Positions 36,536 through 48,745 of a stretch of DNA of 64,000 nucleotides are shown piece by piece (positions within the stretch are counted from its first letter, which is position 1; each line of letters begins with the position of its first letter). Origin of the DNA: Drosophila pseudoobscura. Lineage: Eukaryota; Arthropoda; Insecta; Diptera; Drosophilidae. The position numbers and the translations under genes were made by a program. Below the pieces are notes generated by a model. The model was not told the origin of the DNA and made no database searches. It saw nothing but the letters and a program-made list of their open reading frames with translations. The stretch is taken from positions 29,388,001 to 29,452,000 of the forward strand of contig NC_046679.1 in NCBI RefSeq assembly GCF_009870125.1, written 5' to 3'.

Positions 36536-38099
36536 GATTAACCCGTAATTTTTTGTGATTTTAGATCAGATTTTTACGGAATGCTTATCGAAATGTTTTC
36601 GAAATCGATTAATGCAATTCTCTTTTGGGAGTTTTTTAAAGTGGAAAAGCCAGAGGTTCTTGCAGGGATACAATTTATTCTTTTTGAAGGAAATGACATC
36701 CATATTTCGGATGGAATCATAATCCTATATTCTATTATTGAAATTCCAACCAAAACTTCCTAGAGTATTCCATGTTCCGACCTTTAAGAGTTCTCCTTTA
36801 CGGCCTTTGCTCTGTTTTTCCTGGGGCTTACTTCCTCCAGGAGCGTTGTCAGGATACGAAATTACATTTGTACCTTTAATTTATTGATGTTCCAATGCGT
36901 TTGCCTAGTCACAACACGATAGAGAGGTGTTCAGTGCAGGGGAGCGTGTGTGTGTGTGTTTTTGGGGGTGTGTCCGACCGTAACAGATGCGGAGGAAAGG
37001 TGAGAGAGGGTGTGCTGTTGTGTGCGTCTCGGGGTCACCTTTCGAGCCGAGGGTCCGTCCAGTTTAAAGGTTCATTTCATGTTTGGCCATCGTATGGGGC
37101 GTGAAAATGGCCAACTAATAGAATGTCTTGACCCGACCAAAAAAAGGGTTTCCCCGGGCACTTTGATTTAGAGGCGGACCCGCCACTAATGGAACGAACC
37201 GCCAACAGGATGTGCCATGTGGGACCCACTATATTGGCACGTGACACCCAGAGAGACACCCAAATGCTAATGAAGTGCGGGGGGAGCAAATGGGAAAGGC
37301 ATTTCATTTGTTTTAATACCAGGACGGGGTCCTGGCCTGTCCTGTCAGGTGTGGATAGCGATAGGTAAATCCTTTTTCGTTTTGTTGGCAAATTGCCAGC
37401 AACGCAAAGATTTGCCCCCCAACTTGGGTTCGGGTTCGGGGTCGGGTTCAGGGCTCAGATTCCTGGTGCATCTTTTTTGGCGCCCGCCCCAAAGCCTCCA
37501 TTCAAATGGCCATAAATTATAAGTGACGAAGGAATTTTCCGTCGCTCTCGCTCTCTCTCTGCTCGTTAACTTTGAAGATAAAATCCCCGCCAGCATCCGC
37601 ATGTGTTGCAACTTATTTACATGCCACACCGCCACCTCCATGAGGACACACTCAATCTGTGCCGGCAAGAACTTAATGCCACGCGCCAGACAACAAAGGA
37701 GCAAAAAACACACACACACAGCCGAAAAAAAATAGTGCAAGAAAATGTAAAATTTATCATTTGCCGCCTGCAATGAGCTCTTGAGCTCAGGAGCAGGAAA
37801 AAGCTGCCTGGAATCCAGAAGGAGTCCCTCTATCCTTTGACATGCCACTGCCATGGTCCATGGCTATGCGGCAGACGACTCTCTGTGCTGTACACAATTT
37901 GCGTGCCAAGTAATGAAATGTTGGCAGACCACGTTTATGCATGGCAAAAGTCAAGAATTTACACGGAATTAACTTGTGGTGTGGTGGTTTTGTGGGTTCA
38001 CAATTTATTATAACTCTGAGGCTTTATTTGCTTAAATAAATGATGATACTGTCAGCTGGTATCGGTAGACTCTGAAAGTGATCATAAGATGATAGGTTC
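36536..38099. other. Intron segment without a gene
   Basis: Unique, with a fairly GC-rich complex stretch at 37,070-37,290 that could be regulatory; nothing diagnostic. Confidence 0.35.
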
Positions 38100-38129
38100 A
38101 GGGATCAAGAAGGTAGTATTTTTGCGTAC

Positions 38130-39015
38130 AAGTTTTTGAAAATACTAAAGATAATAAAGCAAATGTTTGACCATGAAATAGTGGGCTAAAAAATGTATAA
38201 ACTCTTTAGAAAGTTATATTGAAAAAATACTAAAACATACTAGAACTTACTAGTTTAAAATTCTAGAAAATTGTAAATATACCAGATAATATACTAGAAA
38301 ACAACTAAACTAAAGAACTACTAAATATACCAGAAATATCATAGAAAATACTAGAATAAAATCCTACACATGTACTAAATATGATGGAAATATTCCTGAA
38401 AAATAATAGAAAATACTAGTTTCAAAAATCAAAAATTTTTTTTTACATAAATACTAAATATACAAGATAAATACCAGAAAAAGAATAGATAGTAGTAAAT
38501 AAAAAATTATAAAAAATGTCTAGAAAAATACCAGAAATATAACAGAAAAAACTTATTTAAAAATTATAGAAAATGGCTACACAAATACTAAATGTACTGA
38601 AAAATAGCAGAAATATTATAGAAAATCCTAGATTAAAAATTCTGGTAAAATACTACACAAATAATTAATATTCTAGAAATATACCAGAAAATTAATACAA
38701 AATACCAGACTACAAATTCCAGAAAAATGCTAGACAAAGAGTTAATATGATAGAAAAATACCAGAATTATTATAGACAATACTAAGGGAAAGATAGAAAG
38801 TGGCTGGACAAATATTAAATATACTAAAAAAATCCGAAATATCATAGAAAATCCTAGATTAAAAATTCTAAAAAAATACTACACAAATACAAAATATACT
38901 AGAAATATACCAGAAATTACATATCAAATACCAGACTAGAAATTCTGGGAAAATGTACAAAGACTTAATATGCTAGAAATATAATAGCAAATACTAGATA
39001 ACAGTAATTGAAAAT
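38130..39015. repeat. AAATACTAGAAAATACCAG field
   Basis: About 900 bp of degenerate units such as ATACTAGAA, ACCAGAAA and ATTCTAGAAAAT; same family as 33,960 and 52,800. Confidence 0.85.
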
Positions 39016-40296
39016 TCTAGAAAAATACAACAGCCGAAAACCCACCAGCAAAGACCTCTACAAACCCCATTCCAAAGCATTTCTCCACAAAAGAAATGTC
39101 TACTTATTTTCACGAATTGACACTTTGGGGGGCATAAACGAAAAAGACGACTAAAAACTTTTAAGTTGACAATAAAAAAAAGTTTAAAGTCCTGTCGCAC
39201 CATTAACCAGGTTGAGACAAAGAGCACAGACAGACACATTCCCTCACATGGACACACACACATACTCGTGTAAGACGCAGACAAAGTAGAGGAGGAGTCA
39301 GACCCAAAGGCATGTCCCTGCACCATCCATAAAGTCCTTCCAGATTGCTGTTTGCGTACGACTTCTTACCCCTGCAACAATTTTGCCAGTGGCCAAAAAA
39401 ATAAGATTCATTTCAGGGGGAGAGACAAAGAGAAACAGGGAGAAAGGAAAGGAAAGGAAAGGAAAGGGTACGGCTGTGGCAGGGAAAGGTGACACATTCC
39501 TCAAATAGTAGCAAGTGGCTGCTTGCTGCTGCTGCTGCTGTTGTTGCATCCACACCACTCTCAGGGCTTGTTGACTTTTCCTTTGTTTTTCCTTTGTTTT
39601 GCTGCTGGGGAAATTATCATTTTTCAATGCCATAAAAAGCAGCACCTCAGGCGTTTACTACCATCACTTTTTCAGAGCATTTTTCAGAGAATTTTCCCGA
39701 GCATTACACCCTCTCTCTCTGTGGCAATCATATCGGGATCAGCATTGTAAATTGCTACGAGACTCCATTCGCATATTTCTTTATTTCCCCCAAACAGATT
39801 TTTGATAAATGGGAAAAGCCCTTTTCCTACGGAAGGAAAAGGAAGGAAGGACACCCGCAACTTGCAGAATTTGATTGTCTTGGACTGGGACTGCGGGAGA
39901 GTTAAACATTATTTCCCTTATTTATTTCCCTGTGAAGTTTTTTGCAGAGAAACCAGCGAAACCGGAACCTCCCACCCCCTGGCCCCCTTACGTTTTTCCT
40001 TTCCCTTTTCCGATGATATTTGTGCCTCAAACATAAATCTGCTGTGTCCCCAAGCTTCCGGTTTTTATTGTACTCGCATCAAAAGGGTATACCCTCTGTG
40101 CACCCAGTTTGACAAGCACTGAGTGCTCCCCTACCCCCCTGGAATTGCTAAACTTTTTCTCTGACTTTTCCTCCTTCCAGCATCTTTTTGCAAATGAGAT
40201 TTCGTTCAGTTTTTGTGCTGTGATAAATTGTTGATGGCTTGAATGTTGAATGTGTTTACACGGATGAGGGCGGTGTATTGGTGTACATCTGTGTGT

Positions 40297-40329
<33 letters not shown>

Positions 40330-40480
40330 ATGGGGGTGTGGAATGTTTGAGGGGTGATGAGAGGTCGAGGATTGGTTTGGCATTTTTGCCTTGCTTGTTA
40401 TGAACATTTTTGGCCCCCCCCCCCTAAATGCTTGAGTGGGGAATTTTTCGCTGGTTCGTTTTGTAGATTTTCTTCATAGA
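39016..40480. other. Intron segment, short repeats only
   Basis: GGAAA pentamers at 39,444-39,468, CTG trinucleotides at 39,525-39,540, TG run at 40,290-40,329. No gene recognised. Confidence 0.4.
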
Positions 40481-41329
40481 TATTTGCTTATATTTTTTGT
40501 GCTCCTTTTTGCTAAGATTTTGTTTTCTTTACGTTTTCTCCTTTCTTCTTCTTCGATTTTACTCTTACGCTTACTCCTATTTCCTAGATTTCTCTCCTTA
40601 CGTTTTTTCATAACTTTTTCTCCTACTTCTTCGATATTCTATGAAATTTTCCGCTTCTTCTTAGATGTGTTCCCTTACGTTGTCTTAGATTTTTCAGCCC
40701 CCTACATTTTCTCCTTCTTCGTAAATTTGTGTTCTTTACGTTTTCGTCTTTTTCGATTTGTTCCCTTACGTTTTTTTCTATTTTCTAGATTTTTTCCCTA
40801 TTTTTCTCCTATTTTTTTTATTTCTATTAAATGTTTCGCCTTTTCTTAGATCTGTTTCCCTTACGTTGTCTTTTGTTTCTTCTATTATATTCCTTACGTT
40901 TTCTTTTTTCTCTTAGATTTTCTACTTTGCGTTTTCTTTTATTTTCTATATTTTTTTATACGTTTTATCCTCCTTTTGTTTTTTCTATTATTCTATTTTT
41001 CTTTTTTCATTTTTTCCCTTACGTTTTTTTCTCTTTCTTACGTTTTATTTATCCTGCTTTTTTTATTTTTTGTCTTACGTTTTCTCCTACTTCTTGGATT
41101 TGCTATTACATTTTTTGCTTTTTCTTCGACTTTTTCCCTCACGATTTGTTCTTTTTCTTATATTTTTTTCTTACGTTTTTTATGTTTTCCTACGTTTTTT
41201 TCTTGACGTTTTTTTCTACTTCTTGGATTTTCTATTACTTTTTTTCGCTTTTTCTTAGATTTTTTTCCTGTATTTTTCTCTGGATTGTTCTCCTTTTTCT
41301 TACGTTTTTCCCTCTTCCTCTTAGATTTT
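40481..41329. repeat. Polypyrimidine field with CTTACG units
   Basis: About 850 bp almost free of purines except recurring CTTACG and TTAGAT words (TTCCCTTACGTTTTCT, TTCTTAGATTTT). It ends exactly where the DINE-1 element begins. Phe/Leu/Tyr-rich frames of 137 and 178 residues across it are artefacts. Confidence 0.85.
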
Positions 41330-42435
41330 TATACCCGATACTCAAAATGAGTATTGGGGTATATTAGATTTGTGGTAAAAGTGGATGTGTGTAACGTCCA
41401 GAAGGAATCGTTTCCGACCCCATAAAGTATATATATTCTTGATCAGCATCAATAGCCGAGTCGATTGAGCCATGTCTGTCTGTCCGTCTGTCCGTCCGTC
41501 CGTCTGTCCGTCTGTCCGTCCCCTTCAGCGCCTAATGCTCAAAGACTATAAGAGCTAGAGCAACGATGTTTTGGATCCAGACTTCTGTGATATGTCACTG
41601 CTCCAAAAATATTTCAAAACTTTGCCCCGCCCACTTCCGCCCCCACAAAGGGCGAAAATCTGTGGCATCCACAATTTCGACGATACGAGAAAACTAAAAA
41701 CGCAGAAGCGTAGAAGATGACTATATCTTACAGAGTGCAAAATCTGAACCAGATCGTATAATTATTACAGCCAGAATCACGAAAACAATTTCACTCTTTC
41801 TCGCTCTGTCTCACTCTAACACACAGGTTTCATGGTCGGTTTTGCCAATTGCAAAATATGAGTTCAAGGATCTCAGAACCTATAAAAGCCAGAGCAACCA
41901 AATTTGGTATCCACACTCCTGTGATATCGGACCTTGACCGTTTCCTGTCCAAATTTCGCCACACCCCCTTCCGCCCCCGTAAAGGACGAAAATCTGAGGC
42001 AACCACAAATCTCAGAGACTATTAAGGCTAGAGTAACCAAATTTGGTGCACACACTCCTTTAAGATGTCACTATAAAACGTATATCTCAGAATTTCGCCC
42101 CACCCCCATCCGCCCCCACAAAGGACGAAAATCTGTTGCATCCACAATATTGCAGATTTGAGAAAACTAAAAACGCAGAGTCATAGATAATGACCATATC
42201 TATCAGATTGCTGAATCTGGATCAGATCAGATCATTTTTATAGCCAAAAGGAACAAATCAATTTGCAGTGGCTACGCAGCGCCCGACGTCACGCTCAGAC
42301 TGATTTTCTGTCTCTCTCGCACGCACTCTTTGTCGTGTTGTTAAATATTAGCGGCGTCTGCCGGAGGAGAGCCATACTGACTTAGTATCGGGTATAACCG
42401 TAGAGTTGCGGTGTCCGCAGCAACTCACAACGTTC
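41330..42435. mobile_element. DINE-1/mini-me (Helitron-like) element
   Basis: Starts TATACCCGATACTC with an ATACTCA-AAA-TGAGTAT hairpin. It contains the conserved block CGTTTCCGACCCCATAAAG, the TA core, TTCTTGATCAGCAT and a GTCY tetranucleotide run (41,473-41,520), the two microsatellite cores described for mini-me/DINE-1. Three internal copies of a CCGCCCCC...AAAGG(A/G)CGAAAATCTG unit lie near 41,637, 41,973 and 42,110. AGTATCGGGTATA at 42,384-42,396 is the inverse of the start, and a GAGTTGC...GCAACTC hairpin (42,403-42,426) closes it, as in Helitron ends. Non-coding and non-autonomous. Confidence 0.85.
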
Positions 42436-44289
42436 CCCCTCGTTTTCTTTTAAAATTTGACTAACATTGGCCCATCGCTCTGTTTTTTGGGGGCTGCCTC
42501 TCTCTTTCTCTCTCTCTCTCCTTCCCTCTCCACTTTTTGTCGGTGGTTCCTCGCCTTCATTTTTGGGGTTTCATTGCCTAAATTCTTCCTGCGTTTTGCC
42601 TTCATTTTAATCCATTTGAATGAACCTAATATGGAAATGATTCCTTGGGCCTCGTTTTAATCCATTTCAATGAATCCAATATGGAAATTGCACAGAGGCA
42701 GGAATGTGTGTGGGAAGCAGCTGATACGAATGAGGGATCCAATGACCTTTAACAATGGGGCGAAACCCTGAAAGATTGAAGCAAAGAAATAACCTTCAAA
42801 AATTAAAAAAAAAAAAATATCAACCATTTTGAGCAGCGAAAACCATTAAAAATGTAGAGTAAAAATATAAAAAAAATGCACAGGAACATTAAAAACATTC
42901 AACAAATTTTTGCAGTAAAAACCCTCAAAAATTTGGAGTAAAAAATTAAAAAAAAAATGTTTTGTGCCTTAAATACCTTTAAAAATTGAGAGAAAAAAAT
43001 AAATAAAAATGTTTCTTCCGCAAAAACCTTTAAAATTGTAGGACTTTCTTTTTATTTTCGAAATAAATATTCCACCTTAAAGTTTATTTGCGAACTTCAG
43101 TGATTTTTGTGTGTGGGAAAAGTTTTTGCAATGTTTCCAGTCTGTAATTAATGATAATTATACTCGAAAGCAGAAAGATAATTATGCCAAAAGGTGAATG
43201 CAGAATTTCTAATGAAAATATGCAAATGATTAAGCAGGGGAGGAGGAGGAGGAGGAGGACGAGGAGGAGCAGGAGGAACAGAAGGAGGAGGAGCATTAGG
43301 AGCAGGACTGTTCCTCTGTTGGTCAGTCCGTTGGAAGTAATTGTTGAAATTATGCGCTAATATTTTGCACACAACAGCAAGGCAGGGGCAGGGGTAGGGG
43401 CAGGGGGGAGTTCATTTAGCCATTAACTAAGCCAAAAACTGAAATCCAATTAAAAGTTAAACGCCACAAAGGCAGCGCCCCCCCCATCCCACCACCGGAG
43501 TTGTTTTAAGGATGAAAACTTGAAATGTTGTACATTTGGTCAAGTTGAAGGCTGGCCGGCGGCAGAAGGACCCAAGGAGCCAGGCAGCAGCGAGGTTAGC
43601 ATATTATAAATAACATTCAGACACGCAAACAGTTTGTGGCAGGTGCCACAGGAAGGGGGGGGGGGGGGCGGAGAGAAAGGGGCGCGGAGAGAAAGGGGCG
43701 CCCCTCGGAACGAGTTAACGAAGCCATTGCCCCGTTGGAGGCAGAATAGTGTTGCGTGCCCCGAAAACTCGACTCGTTTTGCCGTTAGGTGGAAGGAAAC
43801 TTTTCCGGTGGAAAATACAGTAAGGAACTTTGATTAAGTTTTCCATCGACTTAAAGTTTTTCCCTCCTCTATCGCCTGCGAGAACTTCGAGGCGGCGAAA
43901 ATTAACTAACCCACGTGGAAAGAGATGGAGATGGAGACAGAGACAGAGACAGAAAGAGAGGGAGAGAGACGTGCCTGGGTTCCGTAAGAGCTGCAGAAAC
44001 GAAGGCGAAGGAGCCCGCCTAAGTATCCTTAAGGATAGGCAACCCAGGCACGTGCTCTCCAGCGAAAGAGAGACAGAGAGAGAGAGAGGGAGGAGGTGGT
44101 TTGTGGCACCGAAAAACCTCCTTTATGATTATTGTCTTAAAATTAATCAAAGTGTGTGCCTGTGTCTCAATGGTGGAAAGTTTTGAGCGTTGGGAGGGGG
44201 CTTGGGGGGGGGGGTGGTCTGGGGGAAAGCCTAATAGATTTTTGGTCGCCAGGAAATCGCTTCATCGCTTTGGCGCCTCCCTGCCATGA
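42436..44289. other. Intron segment, low-complexity patches
   Basis: CT run (42,500-42,520), A-rich AAAACCATTAAAAAT-type units (42,790-43,040), GGA trinucleotides (43,240-43,300), GACAGA hexamers (43,925-43,955). No gene. Confidence 0.4.
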
Positions 44290-44755
44290 TTTGCCTGCTC
44301 TCTGCCGCCTCTTCCTCTCATTATCCTCCTCCTCCTCCAACGCCTCTCTGCCCAGCATCTGCTGGCTCTCTGCCGCTTCTCTGCCGACTCTCTGCCGCCT
44401 CTCTGCTGGCTCTCTGCCGACTCTCTGCCGCCTCTCTGCTGCCTCTCTGTTGCCTTTTGGCCATCATCTGCCTTCCATCCAACGCCTCTCTGCCGCCTCT
44501 TCCTCTCATTATACTCCTCCTCCTCCTCCAACGCCTCTCTGTTGCGTTCTGCCCAGCATCTGCCGGTTGTCCACCTCCTCTCTGCTGGCTCTCTGCCGCT
44601 TCTCTGCTGGCTCTCTGCCGCTTCTCTGCTGGCTCCCTGCCGCCTTTCGGCCGCCTCTCTGCTGCTTCTCTGCTAGCTCTCTGCCGCCTCCCCTTTGCTG
44701 CCTCTCTGCCCCCTCTCTGCTGCCTTTTTACCGCCTCCCTGCTGCCCCTTTGCTT
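44290..44755. repeat. CTCTCTGCCGCC/CTCTCTGCTGGC array
   Basis: Irregular 12-15 bp units over 450 bp. They give long but spurious Leu/Ser/Cys-rich frames on + and Arg/Glu-rich frames on -. A 100-200 bp block appears duplicated (two CTCTTCCTCTCATTAT passages near 44,310 and 44,500). Confidence 0.9.
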
Positions 44756-45155
44756 TGTATTTTGTGTTTGTGTTTGGCATTTAATTGATATCCGCAAAGG
44801 ATATGGGCATGGACAATAGAGAGTCCTCAATAAAAGGTATTTCTACAATTTTTGGAATTTTAAGGTTTGGTTCTGCCTTTTATTAATGGAATCTCAGCAT
44901 ATTTTCCCCCAAAAAGTCGTATATCCCCATCCTAAACCATTTTAAAAGATCACCAATTGATCGTAAACCATTTTTTTCATATTTTTAATTAATTCTACTT
45001 CAAGGAAATTAATTTTTTAAGAATTTAAAGATATTGTTAGTTATTTTAGAGCCAGAAATTGGGGATCTAAACTTCAATTTTCCGTGGGATATTCTGGGAT
45101 TTTCTTTTCCTAATAATTTTCTTAGTTGTGGAATCTCCACTGTGCCCGCATTCGC
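44756..45155. other. Intron segment without recognised features
   Basis: AT-rich unique sequence; nothing recognised. Confidence 0.4.
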
Positions 45156-45260
45156 CTGCCTTCCTACACCCCTTTCCTCGCCCCCACCCCCTGCCTTCCT
45201 ACACCCCTTTCCTCGCCCCCACCCCCTGCCTTCCTACACCCCTTTCCTCGCCCCCACCCC
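45156..45260. repeat. 35 bp tandem repeat, 3 copies
   Basis: Three identical copies of a C-rich unit starting CTGCCTTCCTACACC and ending CCCCCACCCC. Identity points to very recent duplication. Confidence 0.95.
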
Positions 45261-47348
45261 CTCCTCCTGTTACCAATTTTATTGGCTTGATGGTCGAAAA
45301 CTTTGATACTTTCGTGGATTTCGAGGATTAATTAAATTACGGGCAATATTTGCTATGCACAGGACATCGCCGGGACCGAAGGATTTGTCTCTCCGGAAAC
45401 TGAAACAAATTGTTTTGGCGTGTGAAAGTTTTTTGCGGTTCGATCGAAGGAGAATGGTAAAAGTTTTTGTGTGTGTGTGTGTGTGTGTGTGTGGCATGCC
45501 ACACGCTGTGGCTTGACAGTGTGTGTGCGTTTTTGTGGCCGATTTGTCGTTTGATATGGCCAAACACACATTGTGGCTAAGCCGAACACCTGCGGTGGGG
45601 AGTGGGAGGGCGGCCCAATCGATGCTTCGATTTTGCTTGGGGACTCGCCCCCAAAGGAAGGCACGCGTCATTTGCATAAGGCGATGTGGCATTTTATGAA
45701 ATGTCAGGCATCAGGCAGCAGGCAGCAGGCGGCAGGCAGCTGCCTCTCTCCTAGCCAACTTTCAAAAACATTGCCACCGCAGTGACAGCCTCCGCTTCCC
45801 CTGCTGTCAAACGTCAACCGCCCTTTTATACCATTTTTAAATATATATCTATGGGCAAAAAAGAACGGAAAAGTAAGGGAAAATGTAAGGGAAAAGTGGG
45901 GGAAAATGTACAGCGAAAAGTGTGGAAAAATGTCAGAGTGGGCGGAAAAAATGCAAACACAAAAAAAGTTGGAGCACATTTTTCAACTGTCATCGGTTTA
46001 AGCTGATGAAATTGCCGACAGACATGCCACCTCCTACACCCCCCCACCCCACTACCCCCCTCCACAGAGTACCCCCAATGTACACGGACCCTTTCCACGA
46101 CATCAGGGGGACTCGGTAGCTGCTTCATTTGCCATCATCGTCAATAATATGACATGAGTACTCTCCTGCAGCGGGGAGGGGGGGGGGGGGCCCACAACTT
46201 TTTCACTTTTCATCTTTTTGGGGGAGGCCACCAACGCCATCGTTTTTCTATTTTATTTTTTGATTTAGTGCTGGAAATTGTTTCTCTGTCCTCAGCCGCC
46301 ACCCCCCTTCCCGCTGCTCCTCCACTAATGGTTCTGGGGCGTCCTTTTGGTGTCCTTTGTATTTGCCCAATTTTTGTATTTGTTTTTTTATTTGCTCTCT
46401 ACTGATTATGATGCTATTTTCGACACTCGATAAAGTCAATAAACACACAAAATTGTCCTATTAAATAATGGTCCTGCGTTTTGTTATGTGTTGATGGATG
46501 TGTAGTGGGGCTTTGTTGGGGGCTTGTGGTGGACAGAGGCGTTGGGAGAGGAGCTGTAAGAACTGAGATTTCTCATGGAATTTGTGGTTCTAGAATTCTA
46601 GAATTTTAGATTCTCCTTTTTAGAATTTTCTTAGAATTTGTATCGTTTATAGAAGTTGAGAAAAATATCTGCTGAAAGAGAATTTATCTTGGCGATCTTC
46701 TATTTACATTGCCTCGAGATTTAGTCTCCCACGACGGGCGACAGAATGCCTGAGAATGCAGACTGGGACCGACGCTAGCGTGGGAGAATCCAAAAACAAA
46801 ATACATGTAGTGTGCGTGACGAAGCTCAGCGTTGATTGAAACGAGTCTCGTGGATAAGGGTTGTTTCTCTCTATTAAATAATACTCCCTTTTAACAATCC
46901 CCTAGCTGTCTCTAAACAGTTCTCTTTTGATATTTTAAAGGTATTTAAGGTTTAATCCTGATTCGTAGTAGCTTTAAAATCTTTTTTCCCTTCCCAAAAA
47001 ATACTACCCTTTACAGACCACACATCTCCTAAATACGAGGTCTATATCCTCGTCTTGTAAACAAAACTCGTCTTAAAAAATCCATAAATCTACACTCTTT
47101 GTTCTCGGTTCTTTTTCAACATTTCTCCCCCCGAACTATGCCCCCCTTTTGCCTACACCCCTGCCCTTACAGGGGGTAATCATCATCATCGTCGTTATTC
47201 CCATTTGGAGCACAAAGAGCTGGTCATTTATTTAAGTGGCGGCTTTTTGGCTTTATTGTTTAACAGCTCGCTTGATTCATCGATTTCTTGCCGCAGCCAT
47301 AAATCAGTTTATTTATATCCCTATTTCCTTTCTCTCTCTTTTTTGCAG
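45261..47348. other. Intron segment, short repeats and one odd island
   Basis: GT run at 45,468-45,493, G run near 46,168-46,182. A GC-richer island with a 9 bp inverted repeat lies at 46,725-46,787. No gene. Confidence 0.4.
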
Positions 47349-47438
47349 GAGACAAATCGAACAAAAATCGAAGCCAACCAATTGGAACCGAAATCTTGAA
47401 ATCAGAGTCCATTGCGGTTCCGCCAATTAATATTGATG
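47349..47438 (+). other. Candidate 90 nt coding exon inside the giant intron
   Basis: A strong acceptor (CTCTCTCTTTTTTGCAG ending 47,348) and a donor (ATTGATG then GTGCGT) enclose 90 nt. One frame is open across it, with flanks in phase 1 on both sides, so the exon is symmetric and could be skipped without frame change. The product includes SQPIGTEILKSESIAVPP, not low complexity. The other two frames have stops. The leader exons upstream supply no ATG in this frame, so a coding role needs another first exon. Confidence 0.35.
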
Positions 47439-48120
47439 GTGCGTTGATTTTTTTATGTACTACATATTTTAACTTGAATTTTTCTACTTGAATTTTTTTT
47501 GTTTAATGTTTTTTTCCAAATATCTCTGGCTGTTTTTTTTCCGTAGTGGCTTTTAATGAACTTTCATTTCAATAAATTGAATTTTATTTGGTCATAAAAT
47601 TCAATTATATTTTTATCAGGTTTAAAAAATGTCAGTCCAATGAAAAATGAAGAATTCGTTTGTGGAAATTCTTTAAAAGAATTTCTGGATTTAAAACAAA
47701 TATTTAACTGCTCAATTTTGGAATTTTACTCAAAAAAAAAAAAAAAAAACAGTGAGAAATAAAAGTGGCTTCCAATAAATATTTAAAGGAATGTGCAAGA
47801 ATTTTTTTTAGTTAAATACAAGAAAAATATGCATACACATCCCATATTTATTGCAATGTGGATATGGAAATGGTTATTGCTGTGTGCCGATAAAATCTAA
47901 TAATTCATGATAATTCGATGAAATATTTGTGGGCCGCTTTATGGGGAGATTTGTGGCTATAACTCATTGGAAAGAGTCTGCCAATGAACATTATTAGAAA
48001 ACTGTGGGCTTATGGGATATTTTGTCAATTTTTGTGGCCCAAACCCATATTTCGAAAGTCTTTAAAGCTACGAATATTAACAGAAATTAACAGAGTGCCC
48101 TACTGTAATGTGAACAGCTG
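47439..48120. other. Intron segment without recognised features
   Basis: AT-rich, with an 18 bp A run near 47,733-47,750. Nothing else seen. Confidence 0.4.
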
Positions 48121-48125
48121 TCAAA

Positions 48126-48210
48126 AACAGCTGTTAGCCAGCGAGAAGCGAGTGTTTTTATAACGAGAAGTTTTTCTGAAAGTGCTCAAAAAGTGTAAAT
48201 TTTTTTCGAA
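48126..48210 (+). promoter_or_regulatory. Possible internal promoter (motif 5 plus leader-like sequence)
   Basis: AACAGCTGTT (48,126-48,135) is an exact Ohler motif 5, preceded by another CAGCTG at 48,115-48,120. The next 75 bp (AGCGAGAAGCGAGTG, GAAAGTGCTC, AAAAGTG) read like a Drosophila leader. It could be an alternative start site inside the intron. Confidence 0.3.
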
Positions 48211-48745
48211 AGTGCAGTGTTGAGAAACACTAGTTCACTAGTATGAAACAGTGTTGGGAAAAACAGCTGAAGGACGTTAATATGAAAATGTGTTGAGAAA
48301 CCCAGTTAAAGGAGGCTAGTAGGAAACAGTGTTAGGAAACAAACTTAAAGGACACTAGTAAGAAAAAAGGTTAGGAAACATAGCTGAAGTACTCTTGTAG
48401 AAAACAGTGTTGGGAAACACAGTTAAAGAACACTTGTAGGAAACAGAGTTAGGAAGCACAACTGAAGGACACTAGGAGGAATAAGTGTTGGGAAACACGG
48501 TTAAAAGAGGCTAGTAGGAAACAGTGTTGGGAAACAGAGTTAAAGGAGTCTAGTAGGAAACAGTGTGGGGAAAAACAGCTGAAGGACACTAATATCAAAA
48601 AGTGTTGGGAAACACAGTTAAAGATCACTAGTAGGAAACAGTGTTAGGAAACACACTTAAAGGAGGAAACAGTGCTAGGAAACACAGTTAAAGAACACTT
48701 GTAGGAAACAGTGTTGGACAACACCGTTAGGGAACACTGTTTAAT
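48205..48745. repeat. About 40-45 bp minisatellite with higher-order structure
   Basis: Twelve or so units built on AGGAAACAGTGTTGGGAAAC, CAGTTAAAG and ACACTAGT. Variant AAACAGCTGA recurs at 48,261 and 48,573, and the order of variants following it also recurs, so blocks of about 312 bp were themselves duplicated. Confidence 0.88.

Noticed and set aside
40436..41367. Two Phe/Leu/Tyr-rich frames that look like membrane proteins
   Set aside because: Polypyrimidine DNA always encodes Phe, Leu and Ser; no conserved motif and the frame runs into a transposon.
44156..44819. Long Leu/Ser/Cys-rich frames (210 and 177 residues) and their Arg/Glu-rich antisense frames
   Set aside because: All lie in the CTCTCTGCYG array; being open on both strands at once is a low-complexity effect.
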